44,250 nt of DNA from Candidatus Cloacimonadota bacterium (GCA_012516855.1 JAAYWB010000042.1:1-44250); one strand, 5' to 3'; shown: positions 26,995 to 38,300, numbered from the stretch's first letter. Program-made: numbers and translations. The notes: generated by a model from the letters alone, not told the origin.

Positions 26995-29006
26995 AATATC
27001 TGGTGACCAGCGCCCTTCCCTATGCCAACGGCAAACTCCATATCGGCCATGTAGCCGGGGCCTATCTTCCTGCCGACATCTTCGTCCGCTGGCTGAAACT
27101 GCATCACGAGGATGTTATCTACATCTGCGGCACAGACGAACACGGCACCCCGATTTCCATCTCCGCCGACCAGGAAGGAGTCAGCCCCGCCGAGGTGGTG
27201 AAACGCTATCACGAATCCATCCGGGACGCTTTTGCCGCCCTGGAAATCGAATTCGACAACTTTTCCGGGACCTCACGGCCAGCCCACTACCAGCTTTCAC
27301 AGGATTTCTTCAGCGCCCTCTATGACAAGGGACACGTCATCCCCAGAGTGACGCGACAATTCTATTGCAAACACGACAAACGCTATCTGCCTGATCGCTA
27401 TGTGGAAGGCACTTGCCCCCGCTGCCAGGACCCCGGCGCCCGTGGCGACCAATGCGACGCTTGCGGCCAAATCTATGAAACCACCACCCTCATCGAACCC
27501 CGTTGCAAAATCTGCGGGAACAAACCGGAAATTCGTGAAACCACCCACTGGTATTTGCAATTGAACGATTTCAAAGAGCATCTGGAACGCTGGATCGCCA
27601 CAAAGGACTACTGGAAGGAAAACGTCCGCAACTTCATGCTCAACCTGCTGGAACAGGGACTGGTGGAGCGTCCCATCACCCGTGACCTGAGCTGGGGCGT
27701 GCCCGTGCCTCTGGCCGATGCCGGCGACAAAGTGCTCTATGTATGGTTTGAGGCCCCCATTGGCTATATCTCCTCCACCGTGGAATGGGCAGAACGCATA
27801 GGCCAGCCGGAGCGCTGGAAAGACTACTGGCTGGATCCCGAAACCAGGCTGGTCCACTTCATCGGCAAAGACAACATCATCTTCCACGCCCTCATCTGGC
27901 CAGCGGTGCTTATGGGGCAAAACCAAAGCTATTGCCTGCCTTATGACATCCCCGCCAACGAATTTCTGAACCTGGAAGGGCAAAAACTTTCCACCAGCCA
28001 CAACTGGGCTATCTGGGCTGACGAAATCGCGGCCAAATTCCCCGCTGAATACATACGCTACTATCTGGCCTGCATCGCTCCGGAAAAGGGAGACAGTGAC
28101 TTCTCCTTCCGCGATTTCCAGCAAAAGGTGAACGGTGAACTCAACAATGTGCTCGGCAACCTGGCCAACCGCGTTTTCGCCTTCTCTGGCAAGAACTTCG
28201 AGGGCAGAATCGCCCATCCGCAGCTAAGTCCCGCCGCCAAAGCCGTTCTGGACGAGGCTTTAGCCTTGTTCAACCAAATCGACTCCGGCTACCAGGACTA
28301 TCAGGTGAAAGCCAACACCCGGCTGGTGATGGAAATCGCCCGCCTGGGCAACCGCTTCTTCGACGAACGCAAGCCCTGGGCCGGGATCAAGACCGATCCC
28401 GATGCGGTGAAGGAAACTCTCTGGACCTGCCTCACCCTGCTAAGGCTGGTTTCCGTGGCCCTCTTCCCCATTATGCCTGTCTCAATGGACCGCCTGCGCG
28501 ATATGATGGGCCTGGAACCTCTGCAAGAATGGGAACAGCCGGATCTCAGCGCTGACTACATCCTGCGGGAAGCCAAGCCCCTCTTTGCCAAGCTGGACGA
28601 TGCCACGATCGAGGCCGAAATCGCCCTCTTACATGAGAAAGCTGCCAAGGCTGGAAAACCCAATAACGCAGAACCCATCAAGGCCCAGATCTCCTATGAA
28701 GATTTCGACCGCCTGGACATCCGTGTGGCCACAGTCCTGGAAGCCGCCCCAGTTCCCAAAACCAACAAGCTGCTGCGCCTGAAGGTTGATCTCGGCAGCG
28801 AACAGCGCGAACTGGTGGCTGGAATCGCCGAACATTACAAAGCTGAAGACGTAGCCGGAAAACAAGTGCTGATGCTGGTGAACCTGGAACCCCACAGCAT
28901 CCGCGGCATCGTTTCGCAGGGGATGGTGCTGGCGGTGAACACCCCGGACGCCCTGCTGCTGGTCCACCCCGCCCAGGCCTGTCCACCTGGATCAGTGGTT
29001 AAATAG
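26991..29006 (+). CDS. metG: Methionyl-tRNA synthetase with C-terminal tRNA-binding domain
   Basis: Charges tRNA-Met with methionine. The 671-residue protein has the HIGH motif as HIGH (17-20) in GKLHIGHVAGAYLPAD and KMSKS as KLSTS near residue 337. A zinc-knuckle insert of two Cys pairs lies at about 139-177 (CPRCQD...CDACGQ and CKICGN). The anticodon-binding helical domain runs to about 540. An EMAP/Trbp111-type OB domain ends the protein (DRLDIRVATVLEAAPVPKTN to the C-terminus), which promotes dimerisation and tRNA binding. The length matches the long bacterial form. It overlaps lysC by ATGA; linkage to aspartate kinase ties methionine supply to translation start. Confidence 0.97.
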   Translation: MKYLVTSALPYANGKLHIGHVAGAYLPADIFVRWLKLHHEDVIYICGTDEHGTPISISADQEGVSPAEVVKRYHESIRDAFAALEIEFDNFSGTSRPAHYQLSQDFFSALYDKGHVIPRVTRQFYCKHDKRYLPDRYVEGTCPRCQDPGARGDQCDACGQIYETTTLIEPRCKICGNKPEIRETTHWYLQLNDFKEHLERWIATKDYWKENVRNFMLNLLEQGLVERPITRDLSWGVPVPLADAGDKVLYVWFEAPIGYISSTVEWAERIGQPERWKDYWLDPETRLVHFIGKDNIIFHALIWPAVLMGQNQSYCLPYDIPANEFLNLEGQKLSTSHNWAIWADEIAAKFPAEYIRYYLACIAPEKGDSDFSFRDFQQKVNGELNNVLGNLANRVFAFSGKNFEGRIAHPQLSPAAKAVLDEALALFNQIDSGYQDYQVKANTRLVMEIARLGNRFFDERKPWAGIKTDPDAVKETLWTCLTLLRLVSVALFPIMPVSMDRLRDMMGLEPLQEWEQPDLSADYILREAKPLFAKLDDATIEAEIALLHEKAAKAGKPNNAEPIKAQISYEDFDRLDIRVATVLEAAPVPKTNKLLRLKVDLGSEQRELVAGIAEHYKAEDVAGKQVLMLVNLEPHSIRGIVSQGMVLAVNTPDALLLVHPAQACPPGSVVK

Positions 29007-29016
29007 ATCTACAATA

Positions 29017-30525
29017 ATGAGAACTGCCCTGATATTTAAAGTGGCGCTTGCTTTGTGCCTGGCTTTATCGCTGACAGGCTTGGCCGCTGCTGAGTACCGG
29101 AATGGACAATTATACATCGAGGTGCTGCTCTGTTCCGGGGCAAGCATCGAATTGGAAGCCGAAAGCAGTGCAGCCACCAAAGTGGTTGTATCAGAAAGGG
29201 AATCACCCCTCTCACTCGGTATCGATACCCCCATCAGGATCAGCCTGGATAACTCAGCCACGCTATCCAGTTGGAGCTGGCTGGAGAGCAGCAGACCATG
29301 GGACACTGATTCCAACGGAGTTTTGAGGGAAAGCTTTGCCTGGGAGGATTCCAGCCTGGTGATCAAGCGGGAAAACCTGGTCTATTCAGAACACAGTTTC
29401 GCGGACAAAGCGACGGCGCTGAGATTCGCCCGGGAAGCCGGAGTCAGCGAGGAGAAGGTTCAGGGCATACCCTTGCTTCATGCCACGGTCCGGGTCACAG
29501 GCGCCAAAGGGGCTGCCCGGTATCTGGAAACACCGCTGCATCTCAGTTCCGCGGACCCCCTCTGCCTTAATGGGGATGAGTTGGGCTTCAGCGGAGAATT
29601 CCTGCTGAAATGCGTGGAGGGCAGGCTGGTGCTAACGCATCTGCTTCCTCTGGAAGATTACGTGGCCGGGGTGATCGCCAACGAGATCGGCAGCAAGGCG
29701 CCTCTGGAGGCAATGAAAGCCCAGGCGGTGGCGGCCAGGACCCACGCCGTGAGCCTGCTTCTGAGCAACAGCCATAAAAAAGACGGCTACGATCTCTGTA
29801 ACGCCACCCACTGCCAGGTTTACAAAGGCAAATACAGGCAGAATGAGACAGTCCGCCTAGCCGCCAGTTCAACTGCAGGCGAGATTCTGACCCGTGAAGG
29901 CCGCATCGCCGACGCCACCTACCACAGCTGCTGCGGCGGCAGAACCGACTCCTCCAAAGCCATCTGGGACGGGGCTCCCCTACCTCACCTCGGCGGAGTG
30001 CTGTGCGATGAGGCGGCCGCGGGTTTGAACCTTGCCGATGAAGCGGACGCGAGGCGCTGGATCCTGGAGGAAACAGCCGAAAAAGGCAACAGCGCCTGGA
30101 AAGCTTCGGCTCTGGCCTGGAGCAGACAACTGAAGCGGAGAGAACTGGCCAAAAACGTGGGACTGGCTGACATCGACCATCTCGTAATCAACCGCCGCGG
30201 AGCTTCCGGGCGGATCACAGACATCACCTTTCACGGTGAGAAAGCTGTGCGACTGACCAGCGAATACAGAATCCGTCAGGCTTTTGGCGGTGCTAAATCA
30301 TCCTTTTTCTACATTGAGGGCGGTTTCGTGACAACAGACAACGGCGGGGGGGGGATCTATCCCTCGGAAACCCTCTCCATCAAAGGCCGGGGCTCGGGAC
30401 ACGGCGTGGGAATGTGCCAGGTGGGGGCTTTGAGGATGGCCCGGGCCGGCGATGACCATCTGCAGATACTTTCACACTATTACCCGGGCACGGAAATCTC
30501 CACCCAATGGATGCAACATGAATGA
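29017..30525 (+). CDS. Secreted SpoIID/LytB-domain protein
   Basis: A 502-residue exported protein. Residues 1-25 are a signal peptide (ALIFKVALALCLALSLTGLAAA). The SpoIID domain covers about 200-500: LEDYVAGVIANEIGSKAP, LEAMKAQAVAARTHAVS, YHSCCGGRTD and the terminal GRGSGHGVGMCQVGALRMA. SpoIID proteins are peptidoglycan lytic transglycosylases acting on stem-less (denuded) glycan; relatives outside sporulators act in cell-wall turnover. The putative catalytic Glu is in VIANEIG. It begins 10 bases after metG and overlaps hslO by 8 bases. It is a non-sporulation homologue here, presumably periplasmic. Confidence 0.88.
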   Translation: MRTALIFKVALALCLALSLTGLAAAEYRNGQLYIEVLLCSGASIELEAESSAATKVVVSERESPLSLGIDTPIRISLDNSATLSSWSWLESSRPWDTDSNGVLRESFAWEDSSLVIKRENLVYSEHSFADKATALRFAREAGVSEEKVQGIPLLHATVRVTGAKGAARYLETPLHLSSADPLCLNGDELGFSGEFLLKCVEGRLVLTHLLPLEDYVAGVIANEIGSKAPLEAMKAQAVAARTHAVSLLLSNSHKKDGYDLCNATHCQVYKGKYRQNETVRLAASSTAGEILTREGRIADATYHSCCGGRTDSSKAIWDGAPLPHLGGVLCDEAAAGLNLADEADARRWILEETAEKGNSAWKASALAWSRQLKRRELAKNVGLADIDHLVINRRGASGRITDITFHGEKAVRLTSEYRIRQAFGGAKSSFFYIEGGFVTTDNGGGGIYPSETLSIKGRGSGHGVGMCQVGALRMARAGDDHLQILSHYYPGTEISTQWMQHE

Positions 30526-31396
30526 CCAACTTTGGCGGGGAACCGCTTTTTCAGGGCAATTCCGGGTGCTGGCTGTGTCGTCCACCCAAACGGCCCAAAC
30601 GATACGCGACCTGCATGATCTTTCTCCGGTGAACACGCTGCTGCTGGGCAAAATGATCCCTGCTGTGGCGATGCTGAGTATGGACCTAAAACTGGCTGAG
30701 GGCGAGGTTTCGCTGCGGGTAGATGGGGACGGGCCGCTGAAAGGTGCTCTGGTGATCTGCTCCGGAAGTGGCGACCTGCGTGGCTACGCTTTGGAGCCCC
30801 GGCTGTGGCTGGACGACGCCGAAGCAAACCTTTTCCCCGTACGCGCACTGGGAACCGGCACCTTGAGCGTGATCCGCGGCTTTCCCAACAAAAAACCGGT
30901 GACCGGCACCACTGTCCTCTCGGAAGGCGAACTGGCGCTCAATCTGGCACATTATTTCGATCAGTCGGAGCAAATTCCCTCCGTGGTGAACCTCGGCGTG
31001 CTGATCGATAAAACCGCCGCCGTGCGGGCTTCCGGGGGCTTCATCATCCAGCAGATGCCGGATGCCGATCCCAAACTTGCCGACGAACTGACCGCCGCTC
31101 TGAGCCGGACACCCAACGTTTCAGACCTGATGGACATGGGCCTCTCCCTGCCGGATATCCTCAAGCGCTTTGTGGTGAAGGAAAGCGAGCTGGAGCTTAC
31201 GCCGGCTGGCCCCATCCAATACAGATGTAACTGCTCGCGGGAACGATTTGAACGGGCTTTGCTGCTTCTTGGCGAAGAAGAACTCTCCTCCATGCGGGAA
31301 GGAATCGAACCCCAGTGCCATTTCTGCAACGCCACCTACCGCTTCAGTGCTGAAGATATGAACGCTCTCATCGCCACTTTGAAGGATAAGCCATGA
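30518..31396 (+). CDS. hslO: Hsp33 redox-regulated chaperone
   Basis: Holds unfolding proteins during oxidative stress in the cytoplasm. The 292-residue protein starts with MNDQLWRGTAFSGQFRVLAV and has the Hsp33 N-terminal core (RDLHDLSPVNTLLLGKM; LRVDGDGPLKG). The C-terminal redox switch has CNC (in YRCNCSRERF) and CHFC (in PQCHFCNATY), the four Cys ligands of zinc. An upstream in-frame ATG at 30452 lies inside the SpoIID-like gene; 30518 fits the family start and overlaps that stop. The last 4 bases overlap the next gene. Family length is about 290. Confidence 0.96.
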   Translation: MNDQLWRGTAFSGQFRVLAVSSTQTAQTIRDLHDLSPVNTLLLGKMIPAVAMLSMDLKLAEGEVSLRVDGDGPLKGALVICSGSGDLRGYALEPRLWLDDAEANLFPVRALGTGTLSVIRGFPNKKPVTGTTVLSEGELALNLAHYFDQSEQIPSVVNLGVLIDKTAAVRASGGFIIQQMPDADPKLADELTAALSRTPNVSDLMDMGLSLPDILKRFVVKESELELTPAGPIQYRCNCSRERFERALLLLGEEELSSMREGIEPQCHFCNATYRFSAEDMNALIATLKDKP

Positions 31397-34065
31397 AACA
31401 CTGTCTTATCCTCGTCCTGCTGTTTGCTGCGGCGCTTGGCGCTATCAGCACCGAGGATTTCTCCTGGTTGCTGGCCACCGAAAACTTCGAAGTATTGCGA
31501 AAGCACTCCGGCAAGGTGGAGGAACTGATCTGCGGGCCTGAAACGGAAGTCCGCCTGGCTTTGGAATTCGCGCTACGAACCCAGGAACCGGAACTGGAAC
31601 TGCTCTGCCGCGAACGGCTGGCTTTGGGCCATCACTCCCTGGCTGACGCGCTGGAATGGCTCCGTCTTGCCGATCAAATCAAAATCGACAACGCTGCTTT
31701 CGAAAAAGTGAGGCAGCAACTGGTGGAAGAATTCACCTCACCGGACGAGCAAATCGTACTGGACCACCATCTCTACGGGACATCTGATGAAGACTTTTTG
31801 CATGAGCTGCGCCATGTTCGCGGCTACAATCCAGTGATAGAAAGCCTAGCCAGGGAAATGATCGACCGGATCAGTGTGGAAAGTTCCGATTCGCTGGCTT
31901 TGGCCCTCATTGACACTTTCGAACGCGACTATCCCCTCTCCGAGTGGGGCCAGGTGGCCTATTACTACAAGCTTTACCACCTTTCCAGCGTCGGCGCCTA
32001 CGACGAGATGGAAGCCCTCGTCCAGGAAAAGGGATTCCAATCCGACCTGCATCTTTACATTTCCGCCATCTACATGCTCAGTCCAGCCTACAGGCGTTCC
32101 CGGCCGGACAACTCCCTGCTGCTCAACCAGGTGGCCTACATGCTCGATTCCGCCCTGAAAGACTACTCACGCGAAGAAAAGGTGCGCGTGCTTTATGACC
32201 TTCTCACCCCGGCAGAATGGAACACCCGGCTGCGCTTCACCAGGCTCAAGGCTGAATACTACTCGCTCCTGGCCAAACACAACCTCTATGGCGACGAAAC
32301 AAACCTCGCCGCGCTGATCCCCTCAGCCGGACCCGCCTTCCAGCAGCTCCTCAGCGATATCCAGACCCTTTCCTTCGCGAACAACGACCGGGGCGACCTG
32401 GCGGAACTGAGCTATTGGCAGGGCAGGATCGAAGCGTTGCCCAACCAGGATTTCTTTCTTCTGCGGGCTGCCAGGAGCTTCACGCGGTCGCTGATACTTG
32501 GTTCGCCGCGCCGGAAGTATGACAAGGCCTGCCTTGCGGCCCTGGAAGAGCTACGCCAGAAGCTGGGCATAGAGGCCGGGCTGATAACCTGGGCGCGTTC
32601 CCTGGCCGGTTACCGGGGCATCATTTTCGAGGAACATCCTTTCCCGGATAAGCGCTACACCAGGGTGGCCATCGGCGACTATAACAACGACGGCTACAAT
32701 GATCTGCTCTTCAACGGCAACGCCCTGTACCGGAATGAACAGGGGCGGAACTTCGTGGCCCTGAGCGATTCCATGAACATCAGCCGGCTCAATTCCAACG
32801 GTGGGCTTTGGGCAGATTTCAACCTCGACGGCTGGCTTGATTTCGTGGCCATTTCCCACAACTCCGAAGGCCTCGGCGAAGCCCTGATGAAGAATCAGCA
32901 AGGCAGCCGCTTCGTGAAGGTAAACGAGCGCGCCGGCGAGATCGATGACCGTTTTCCCACCGAAGGCGCCGCCTGGATCGACACCGGCCGCACAGGCTAT
33001 CCCTCACTTTACACCGCGAACTACGAAACCTGGCAGGTCCAGGCCGGATATCCTGACTTTTTCTGGCAAAACGATGGCGGCTACTTCAGCGACAAAAGCG
33101 TGGAACTGGGTTTCCGAACACCCGGCTACACCAGGGAACCGGGCTTGGCGGGACGGGGTGTGGCGCCTGCTGATTACGACAACGACGGAGAGCAGGAAAT
33201 CCTGGTGACCAATTACCGCCTCACCCGCAATTTCTGCTGGGACCATGCCGACAGCCTTTATTTGGATGTGGCGGCCCGGGACGGCCTGAGCGGACGTTAC
33301 AAGGATGGCTGGTACGGCCACAGCATCGGCGCTGACTGGGGGGATTTTGACAACGACGGCGACCTCGACCTCTTCATCGCGAACCTGGCCCATCCGCGCT
33401 ACATCGAGATTTCGGATGTGAGCCAGTTGCTTCGCAACGTTGGCTTATGCCACAAAGTGATCGGCGTCGACACCCTCTGGTACTGGCAATTCACAGACGT
33501 GACGCGGGAAGCGGGCATCACTTACGACGAACTTCACTCGGATCCCCTCTGGCTGGACGCCGACAACGACGGTTTCCTGGACCTCTTCATCACCTCGGTT
33601 TATCAAAACGACCGCTCCTACCTCTATAAAAACAACGGCGACGGCACTTTCACCGACATAACTTTCCTGGCCGGGGCGAGGGTGTTCAACGGTTGGGGCA
33701 ACGCCACCGCGGATCTGGATCGGGACGGCTTCACCGATCTGGTTGTGGGCAGCGGCAACGGCGCCAAAATCCTCTTCAACCGTAGCCATAACGGATTCCG
33801 CGCCCTCTACGTTAAGCCTGTCTGGGACAACGGAAAAGTTGTGCTGATCACTGATCCCGCCGAATATTCCCAATATCCGAACTCCCCCGCTTTCGGAACC
33901 CGAGTGGAAGTGAAGCTGAAACGCCCCGATGGCAGCGAATACAGCCTGATGCGGGAGCTCAGCTCCGCTAAGGGCACCTCCTCCCAAAGCAGTCAGGAAC
34001 TGCATTTCGGACTGGGCGATGCTGAAATCGTCTCCATCAGGGAAATCATCCATGCGCAAGATTAG
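31393..34065 (+). CDS. Exported FG-GAP/VCBS and ASPIC-UnbV repeat protein
   Basis: An 890-residue secreted protein. A signal peptide (MKHCLILVLLFAAALG) starts it. Residues 20-400 are helical, TPR-like, without recognised repeats. Residues 410-810 hold calcium-binding FG-GAP/VCBS loops of the D-x-D-x-D-G type, for example DYNNDGYNDLLF, DFNLDGWLDFVA, DYDNDGEQEILV, DFDNDGDLDLFI, DADNDGFLDLFI and DLDRDGFTDLVV. These build a beta-propeller. The C-terminus (FGTRVEVKLKRPDGSEY to the end) is an ASPIC/UnbV domain. Such proteins sit on the cell surface or in the periplasm; their ligand is unknown. It overlaps hslO by ATGA and the amidohydrolase by 14 bases. No sorting domain follows. Confidence 0.87.
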   Translation: MKHCLILVLLFAAALGAISTEDFSWLLATENFEVLRKHSGKVEELICGPETEVRLALEFALRTQEPELELLCRERLALGHHSLADALEWLRLADQIKIDNAAFEKVRQQLVEEFTSPDEQIVLDHHLYGTSDEDFLHELRHVRGYNPVIESLAREMIDRISVESSDSLALALIDTFERDYPLSEWGQVAYYYKLYHLSSVGAYDEMEALVQEKGFQSDLHLYISAIYMLSPAYRRSRPDNSLLLNQVAYMLDSALKDYSREEKVRVLYDLLTPAEWNTRLRFTRLKAEYYSLLAKHNLYGDETNLAALIPSAGPAFQQLLSDIQTLSFANNDRGDLAELSYWQGRIEALPNQDFFLLRAARSFTRSLILGSPRRKYDKACLAALEELRQKLGIEAGLITWARSLAGYRGIIFEEHPFPDKRYTRVAIGDYNNDGYNDLLFNGNALYRNEQGRNFVALSDSMNISRLNSNGGLWADFNLDGWLDFVAISHNSEGLGEALMKNQQGSRFVKVNERAGEIDDRFPTEGAAWIDTGRTGYPSLYTANYETWQVQAGYPDFFWQNDGGYFSDKSVELGFRTPGYTREPGLAGRGVAPADYDNDGEQEILVTNYRLTRNFCWDHADSLYLDVAARDGLSGRYKDGWYGHSIGADWGDFDNDGDLDLFIANLAHPRYIEISDVSQLLRNVGLCHKVIGVDTLWYWQFTDVTREAGITYDELHSDPLWLDADNDGFLDLFITSVYQNDRSYLYKNNGDGTFTDITFLAGARVFNGWGNATADLDRDGFTDLVVGSGNGAKILFNRSHNGFRALYVKPVWDNGKVVLITDPAEYSQYPNSPAFGTRVEVKLKRPDGSEYSLMRELSSAKGTSSQSSQELHFGLGDAEIVSIREIIHAQD

Positions 34066-35281
34066 AACCAAGCTGCTCACCCCGCTCACTCCCGACGCCG
34101 CCGTGATCTACCGGGACCACGTGATCGCCTGGGATGAGGACGGAATAGCTTTCATCCGCCGCTTCGATCCCGCTCTGGACAAAGATTGCGAAGACCGCCG
34201 TGACCTGCTTTGCCTGCCCGGCTTCATCGACGTGCATGTCCACCTTTCCCAATACCGAATCCGCGGCGCCTATGAACCCTCGTTGCTTAATTGGCTGGAA
34301 CGCCATGTTTTCCCCGAAGAGGCCCGTTCGGCGGACCCCGCCTACGCCAAAACCCTCTCCGACGAGTTTTTCCAGGCCCTCTTCGCTGCCGGGACCTCCA
34401 CCGCCGTTATCTACACCGCGCCCTTCGCCGAAGCCTGTGAAGCCGCCTTTGCCAGTGCCGCGTCCTCCGGCGCCAGGGCCTTCATCGGTATGACCATGAT
34501 GGATAGCAACGGCCCTCCGGAACTGATCCAGTCCACGGACTACGCCTTTTCCCGTTCCGTGGAGCTGTTTGAGCGCTGGCATGGCCGGAACCCCCTGCTG
34601 GAATATGTCTTCACCCCGCGTTTCGCGCTTTCCTGCTCTAAAGAACTGATGTCTCGCGTAGCCGATTTTGCCTCCGCGAGAAGTGCCTGGATTCAGACCC
34701 ACCTTTCGGAAAACCGCGGCGAGATTGAACATGTCCTCCAACTCTTCGAAGCCGACTCCTACACCCAGGTTTACGAACGTCTGGGACTGCTCACAGACAA
34801 GACAATCCTCGCCCACGCCATTCATCTGGACGAGGCCGAACTGGACATCCTGGCCGCCCACGCCTGCAAAATTGCCCACTGTCCAGATTCCAATTTCTTC
34901 CTCAAAAGCGGCGAATTCAACTACCCGGCGCTGGCTGCCAAAAAGCTGCGGATCGGCATCGGCAGCGATGTCGCGGCCGGGACCGCCCTGAGCATGCTCT
35001 ACCACGCCAAGATGGCCAATTTCCGCCAGAGCGCCCATTCCCTGAAACCCGAACGCCTTTTTCACCACATCACCCTGGGCAACGCCACCCTGCTGGGCCT
35101 GGAGGAACGGATCGGCAGTCTTGAACCAGGCAAGGAAGCGGACCTCTGTTTCCTGAGACTACCCTCCCCGGCGCTCCCGGATGAAGACCTGCTCTCCGCG
35201 CTCTGCTTCTGGGGCCACGAGTGGCTTGTGGAGGAAACCGTGGTCGCCGGCCGAACAGTTTTTCGCCGTTTGGAAGCATAA
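34052..35281 (+). CDS. guaD: Guanine deaminase-type amidohydrolase
   Basis: Hydrolyses guanine to xanthine and ammonia in purine salvage. The 409-residue protein has the amidohydrolase metal motif LPGFIDVHVHLSQYR (H62, H64). Later ligands lie in IQTHLSENRGEI, LAHAIHLDEAE and GIGSDVAAGTALSML. RFALSCSKEL and IAHCPDSNFFLKSG are typical of the guanine deaminase branch. An in-frame ATG at 34019 lies within the preceding gene; the ATG at 34052 starts MRKIRTKLLTP and overlaps the upstream stop by 14 bases. It is the last gene of the operon. Another closely related deaminase (for example of a different purine or pterin) cannot be excluded. Confidence 0.85.
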   Translation: MRKIRTKLLTPLTPDAAVIYRDHVIAWDEDGIAFIRRFDPALDKDCEDRRDLLCLPGFIDVHVHLSQYRIRGAYEPSLLNWLERHVFPEEARSADPAYAKTLSDEFFQALFAAGTSTAVIYTAPFAEACEAAFASAASSGARAFIGMTMMDSNGPPELIQSTDYAFSRSVELFERWHGRNPLLEYVFTPRFALSCSKELMSRVADFASARSAWIQTHLSENRGEIEHVLQLFEADSYTQVYERLGLLTDKTILAHAIHLDEAELDILAAHACKIAHCPDSNFFLKSGEFNYPALAAKKLRIGIGSDVAAGTALSMLYHAKMANFRQSAHSLKPERLFHHITLGNATLLGLEERIGSLEPGKEADLCFLRLPSPALPDEDLLSALCFWGHEWLVEETVVAGRTVFRRLEA

Positions 35282-35363
35282 TTGCATATTTCAGAATGAC
35301 CGTATTCAAAAAACCTGGCCCTGAAGGGCTTATCATATTTTAGCATCAAGCAAGGAGAGACAT

Positions 35364-38300
35364 GTGAAAAATGCAGTCCTGATCATCCTCTTACTGGGAT
35401 TCATAGTTTCATTGACCGCCTCCCTGGTCTGGAACGACGCCGTTCCCATCCGCCAGGGAGTTAATATCGAATGGTTCCGCACCGGAACTCAAACCGCCGA
35501 TGGCTGCGCCATTTACGTTTGGTCTGACACCAAGCTGGGCGAGCGAGACCTTTGGGCACAGAAGGTTGACGCGGCCGGAAACATGGTCTGGGGCGAGCCT
35601 GTGTTGATCGACGGCAAGCCGGACCGCCAGGAAGATCCCGTGATAACCATGACCTCGGACAACAATTTCATCATCGCCTGGATCGACTTTTCGGACGACC
35701 TTGACGGCAACGTTTACGCCCAGAAAATCGACGCCAACGGCCAACTGCTCTGGCCCGCGGGCGGAAAACCCGTCTGCACCGCCGGGGAGACCCAAATCGC
35801 GCTGAACATGGAGCCAGACAATGCTGGCGGCGCCTACATCGTCTGGTCGGATTCACGCAACCCGAGCAAAGACCTCTACGGACAGCGGATCGACGCTTCC
35901 GGAAACCCCGTCTGGGACTTGAATGGCATCCCCATTGCCAACGGCACCGGCGACGAAGAACAAAACACCATGCTGCCCGACGGACAGGGTGGGCTGATGA
36001 TAGCCTACACCCACAGCTATGTGGGCGCGGAAGACATTTTCCTCAAACGCTTCAACCCCGACGGCACCATGGCCTGGCCTGAACTGGTGGTGCTTTCCGA
36101 TGCCGATGGCAACCAGGGCAAAGTGCGCATGGCCGCCCTCTCCGGAGGGGATTTCGTTTTCACCTGGCAGGACCAGCGCAACACCGATCCCGATATCTAC
36201 GCCCAGAAAGTGAATCTGAACGGACAACTACTCTGGCCTGATCCCTTCGTCGTTTATGGCGATTCCGGCAACCCCGTCTTCGCCCAGCAGCAAAACCCCA
36301 GAATCGTGGCCACCAGCGACAACGCCGTCATCATCATCTGGGAAGACAAACGCTTTAACGACCAGCATCCGGACCTTTTCGCTCAGAAGGTAAGCGCTTC
36401 GGGCAATTTGCTTTGGGATGCGAATGGCGTGGCGCTCAGCGTGGCGGATTTCGACCAGGTCGGACCCCGCATGGCCTCCGATGGCAATGGCGGTTGCTAC
36501 GTCGTTTGGGATGACCTGCGCAACGGCAACACACCCAACGACGACATCTATGCCCAGCACCTTTCCGCGACAGGAGCAGCCCTCTGGGAAGCAAACGGCA
36601 AGCCCGTCTGCTCCGCTCCCAACCAGCAGTGCAGCGCCCTGGTGAAAGTGGCGGGAGACAACGTTTTCATCAACTGGATGGACATCCGCAACGGCAGCGT
36701 GGGTATCTACTACCAGGTTTACAACACCGCCGGCACCGCCCAACTGGCCTTGAACGGCGAGGAAGTTTTCTGGGGCCTCAGCGGCGACACCCCGCTGGAC
36801 CACTATCTCTTCCTGCCCCGGGCCAACGACACCGTGATTATCTGGCAGGACACCCGCTTCGCCAACCTCGGCTACCAGATCTATTTCCAGTTCCTCAATC
36901 CCGACGGCAGCGTGGCTTTGGAACCCAACGGCCGGCCGGTTACCCTTTCCACCGGCTACAACCAGCTCACCCCCAGCGCGGCCGTTACCCCGGACGGGCA
37001 TATCGCCATAGCCTGGGAAGACAACCGCAACCCCAACCCAAAGATCTACCTCCAACTGCTCGATCCCAGCGGAAACAGGCTGTGGGGCGACACGGGGATG
37101 GAACTGACGGAAATGGACCCGCTAAGCCAGAAAGACCCCCGCATCAGCTATTTCGACGGGAATTTCTATGTGGGATGGTCGAACTACGACCAGGTGAACA
37201 CCAGCTACCGCTATCACGTGTATGGCCAGATGATCCAGAACAACCAGAAGCAGTGGGGTCCGGACGGCGTGATGGTAAGCACCCTCTCCGGCGCTGATCT
37301 GAACAGCGAGTGCGTGATCACCGACCTCAAGGAAAACTATTACACCTGGCAGAACTACAAACCCTCCGAATTCACCCAAAGCGTGTATGTGAAAAAGGTT
37401 GGCCTGGACGGCAACGCCGCGGATGGCTGGCCCGAAGCCGGGCAAATGGCCTCCACCCATTCCAATTATGACACTAACCAGCGTTTCCCGCTCACCACAA
37501 AAACCGACCAGGGCATCTTCGTGATGTGGCAGGACGCCCGCGGTGACTTTGTCCAAAACTATTACGGGCAGCACCTCTCCACCGGCGGAGAACGCCTCTG
37601 GGACCCGCTGGGGGTGAATCTGGCCGATTATGGGCGTGAACAGGACAAGCCCAGCCTGGTGGACAAGGACGGCTTCCGCAACGAGATCGTCTTTGCCTGG
37701 TGCGAAAACATCGGCGGCCAATACGACATCATCGCCCAGAAGTATTCCCTGGCAGGATCACCCCTCTGGGGCAACCTCGGCAACTTTGTGGTGCAGAAAG
37801 ACAGCACCCAGTCCAACCCCGGCCTCGCCCGCTTTGACAACGGAGGGATGGTGATAGCCTGGGTGGATTACTTCGACATTGAATCCGACATCTATTACAA
37901 GTATATCAAATCCGACGGAAGCTTCGTGCAGACCTCGCCCTTCGGCGATGTGTTGTCCGACGCCGGCAAGATGCAATACAATCCCATCATCGTGACCCTG
38001 GGCAACGATGCCTACGCGATCTGGGCGGACGGGCGCTCCAGCGGCAAGACCGAGATCCTCGGCCTCTACGCCCAAAAACTGAACAACGAAACGGTGACCG
38101 GCCTCGACCCCGTGGTTCCCGGCCTGGAAGCCTTCCGGCTGCTGCAAAACCATCCCAACCCCTTCAATCCCAGCACCGGCATTGGTTTCCAGATCAGCGA
38201 CCCCTCCAAATCCTACACTTTGGAAATCTTCAATATGCGCGGCCAAAAGGTGAAAACCCTGGCCAGCGGACATCTGGAGAGGGGCAGCCACATCGCCGTC

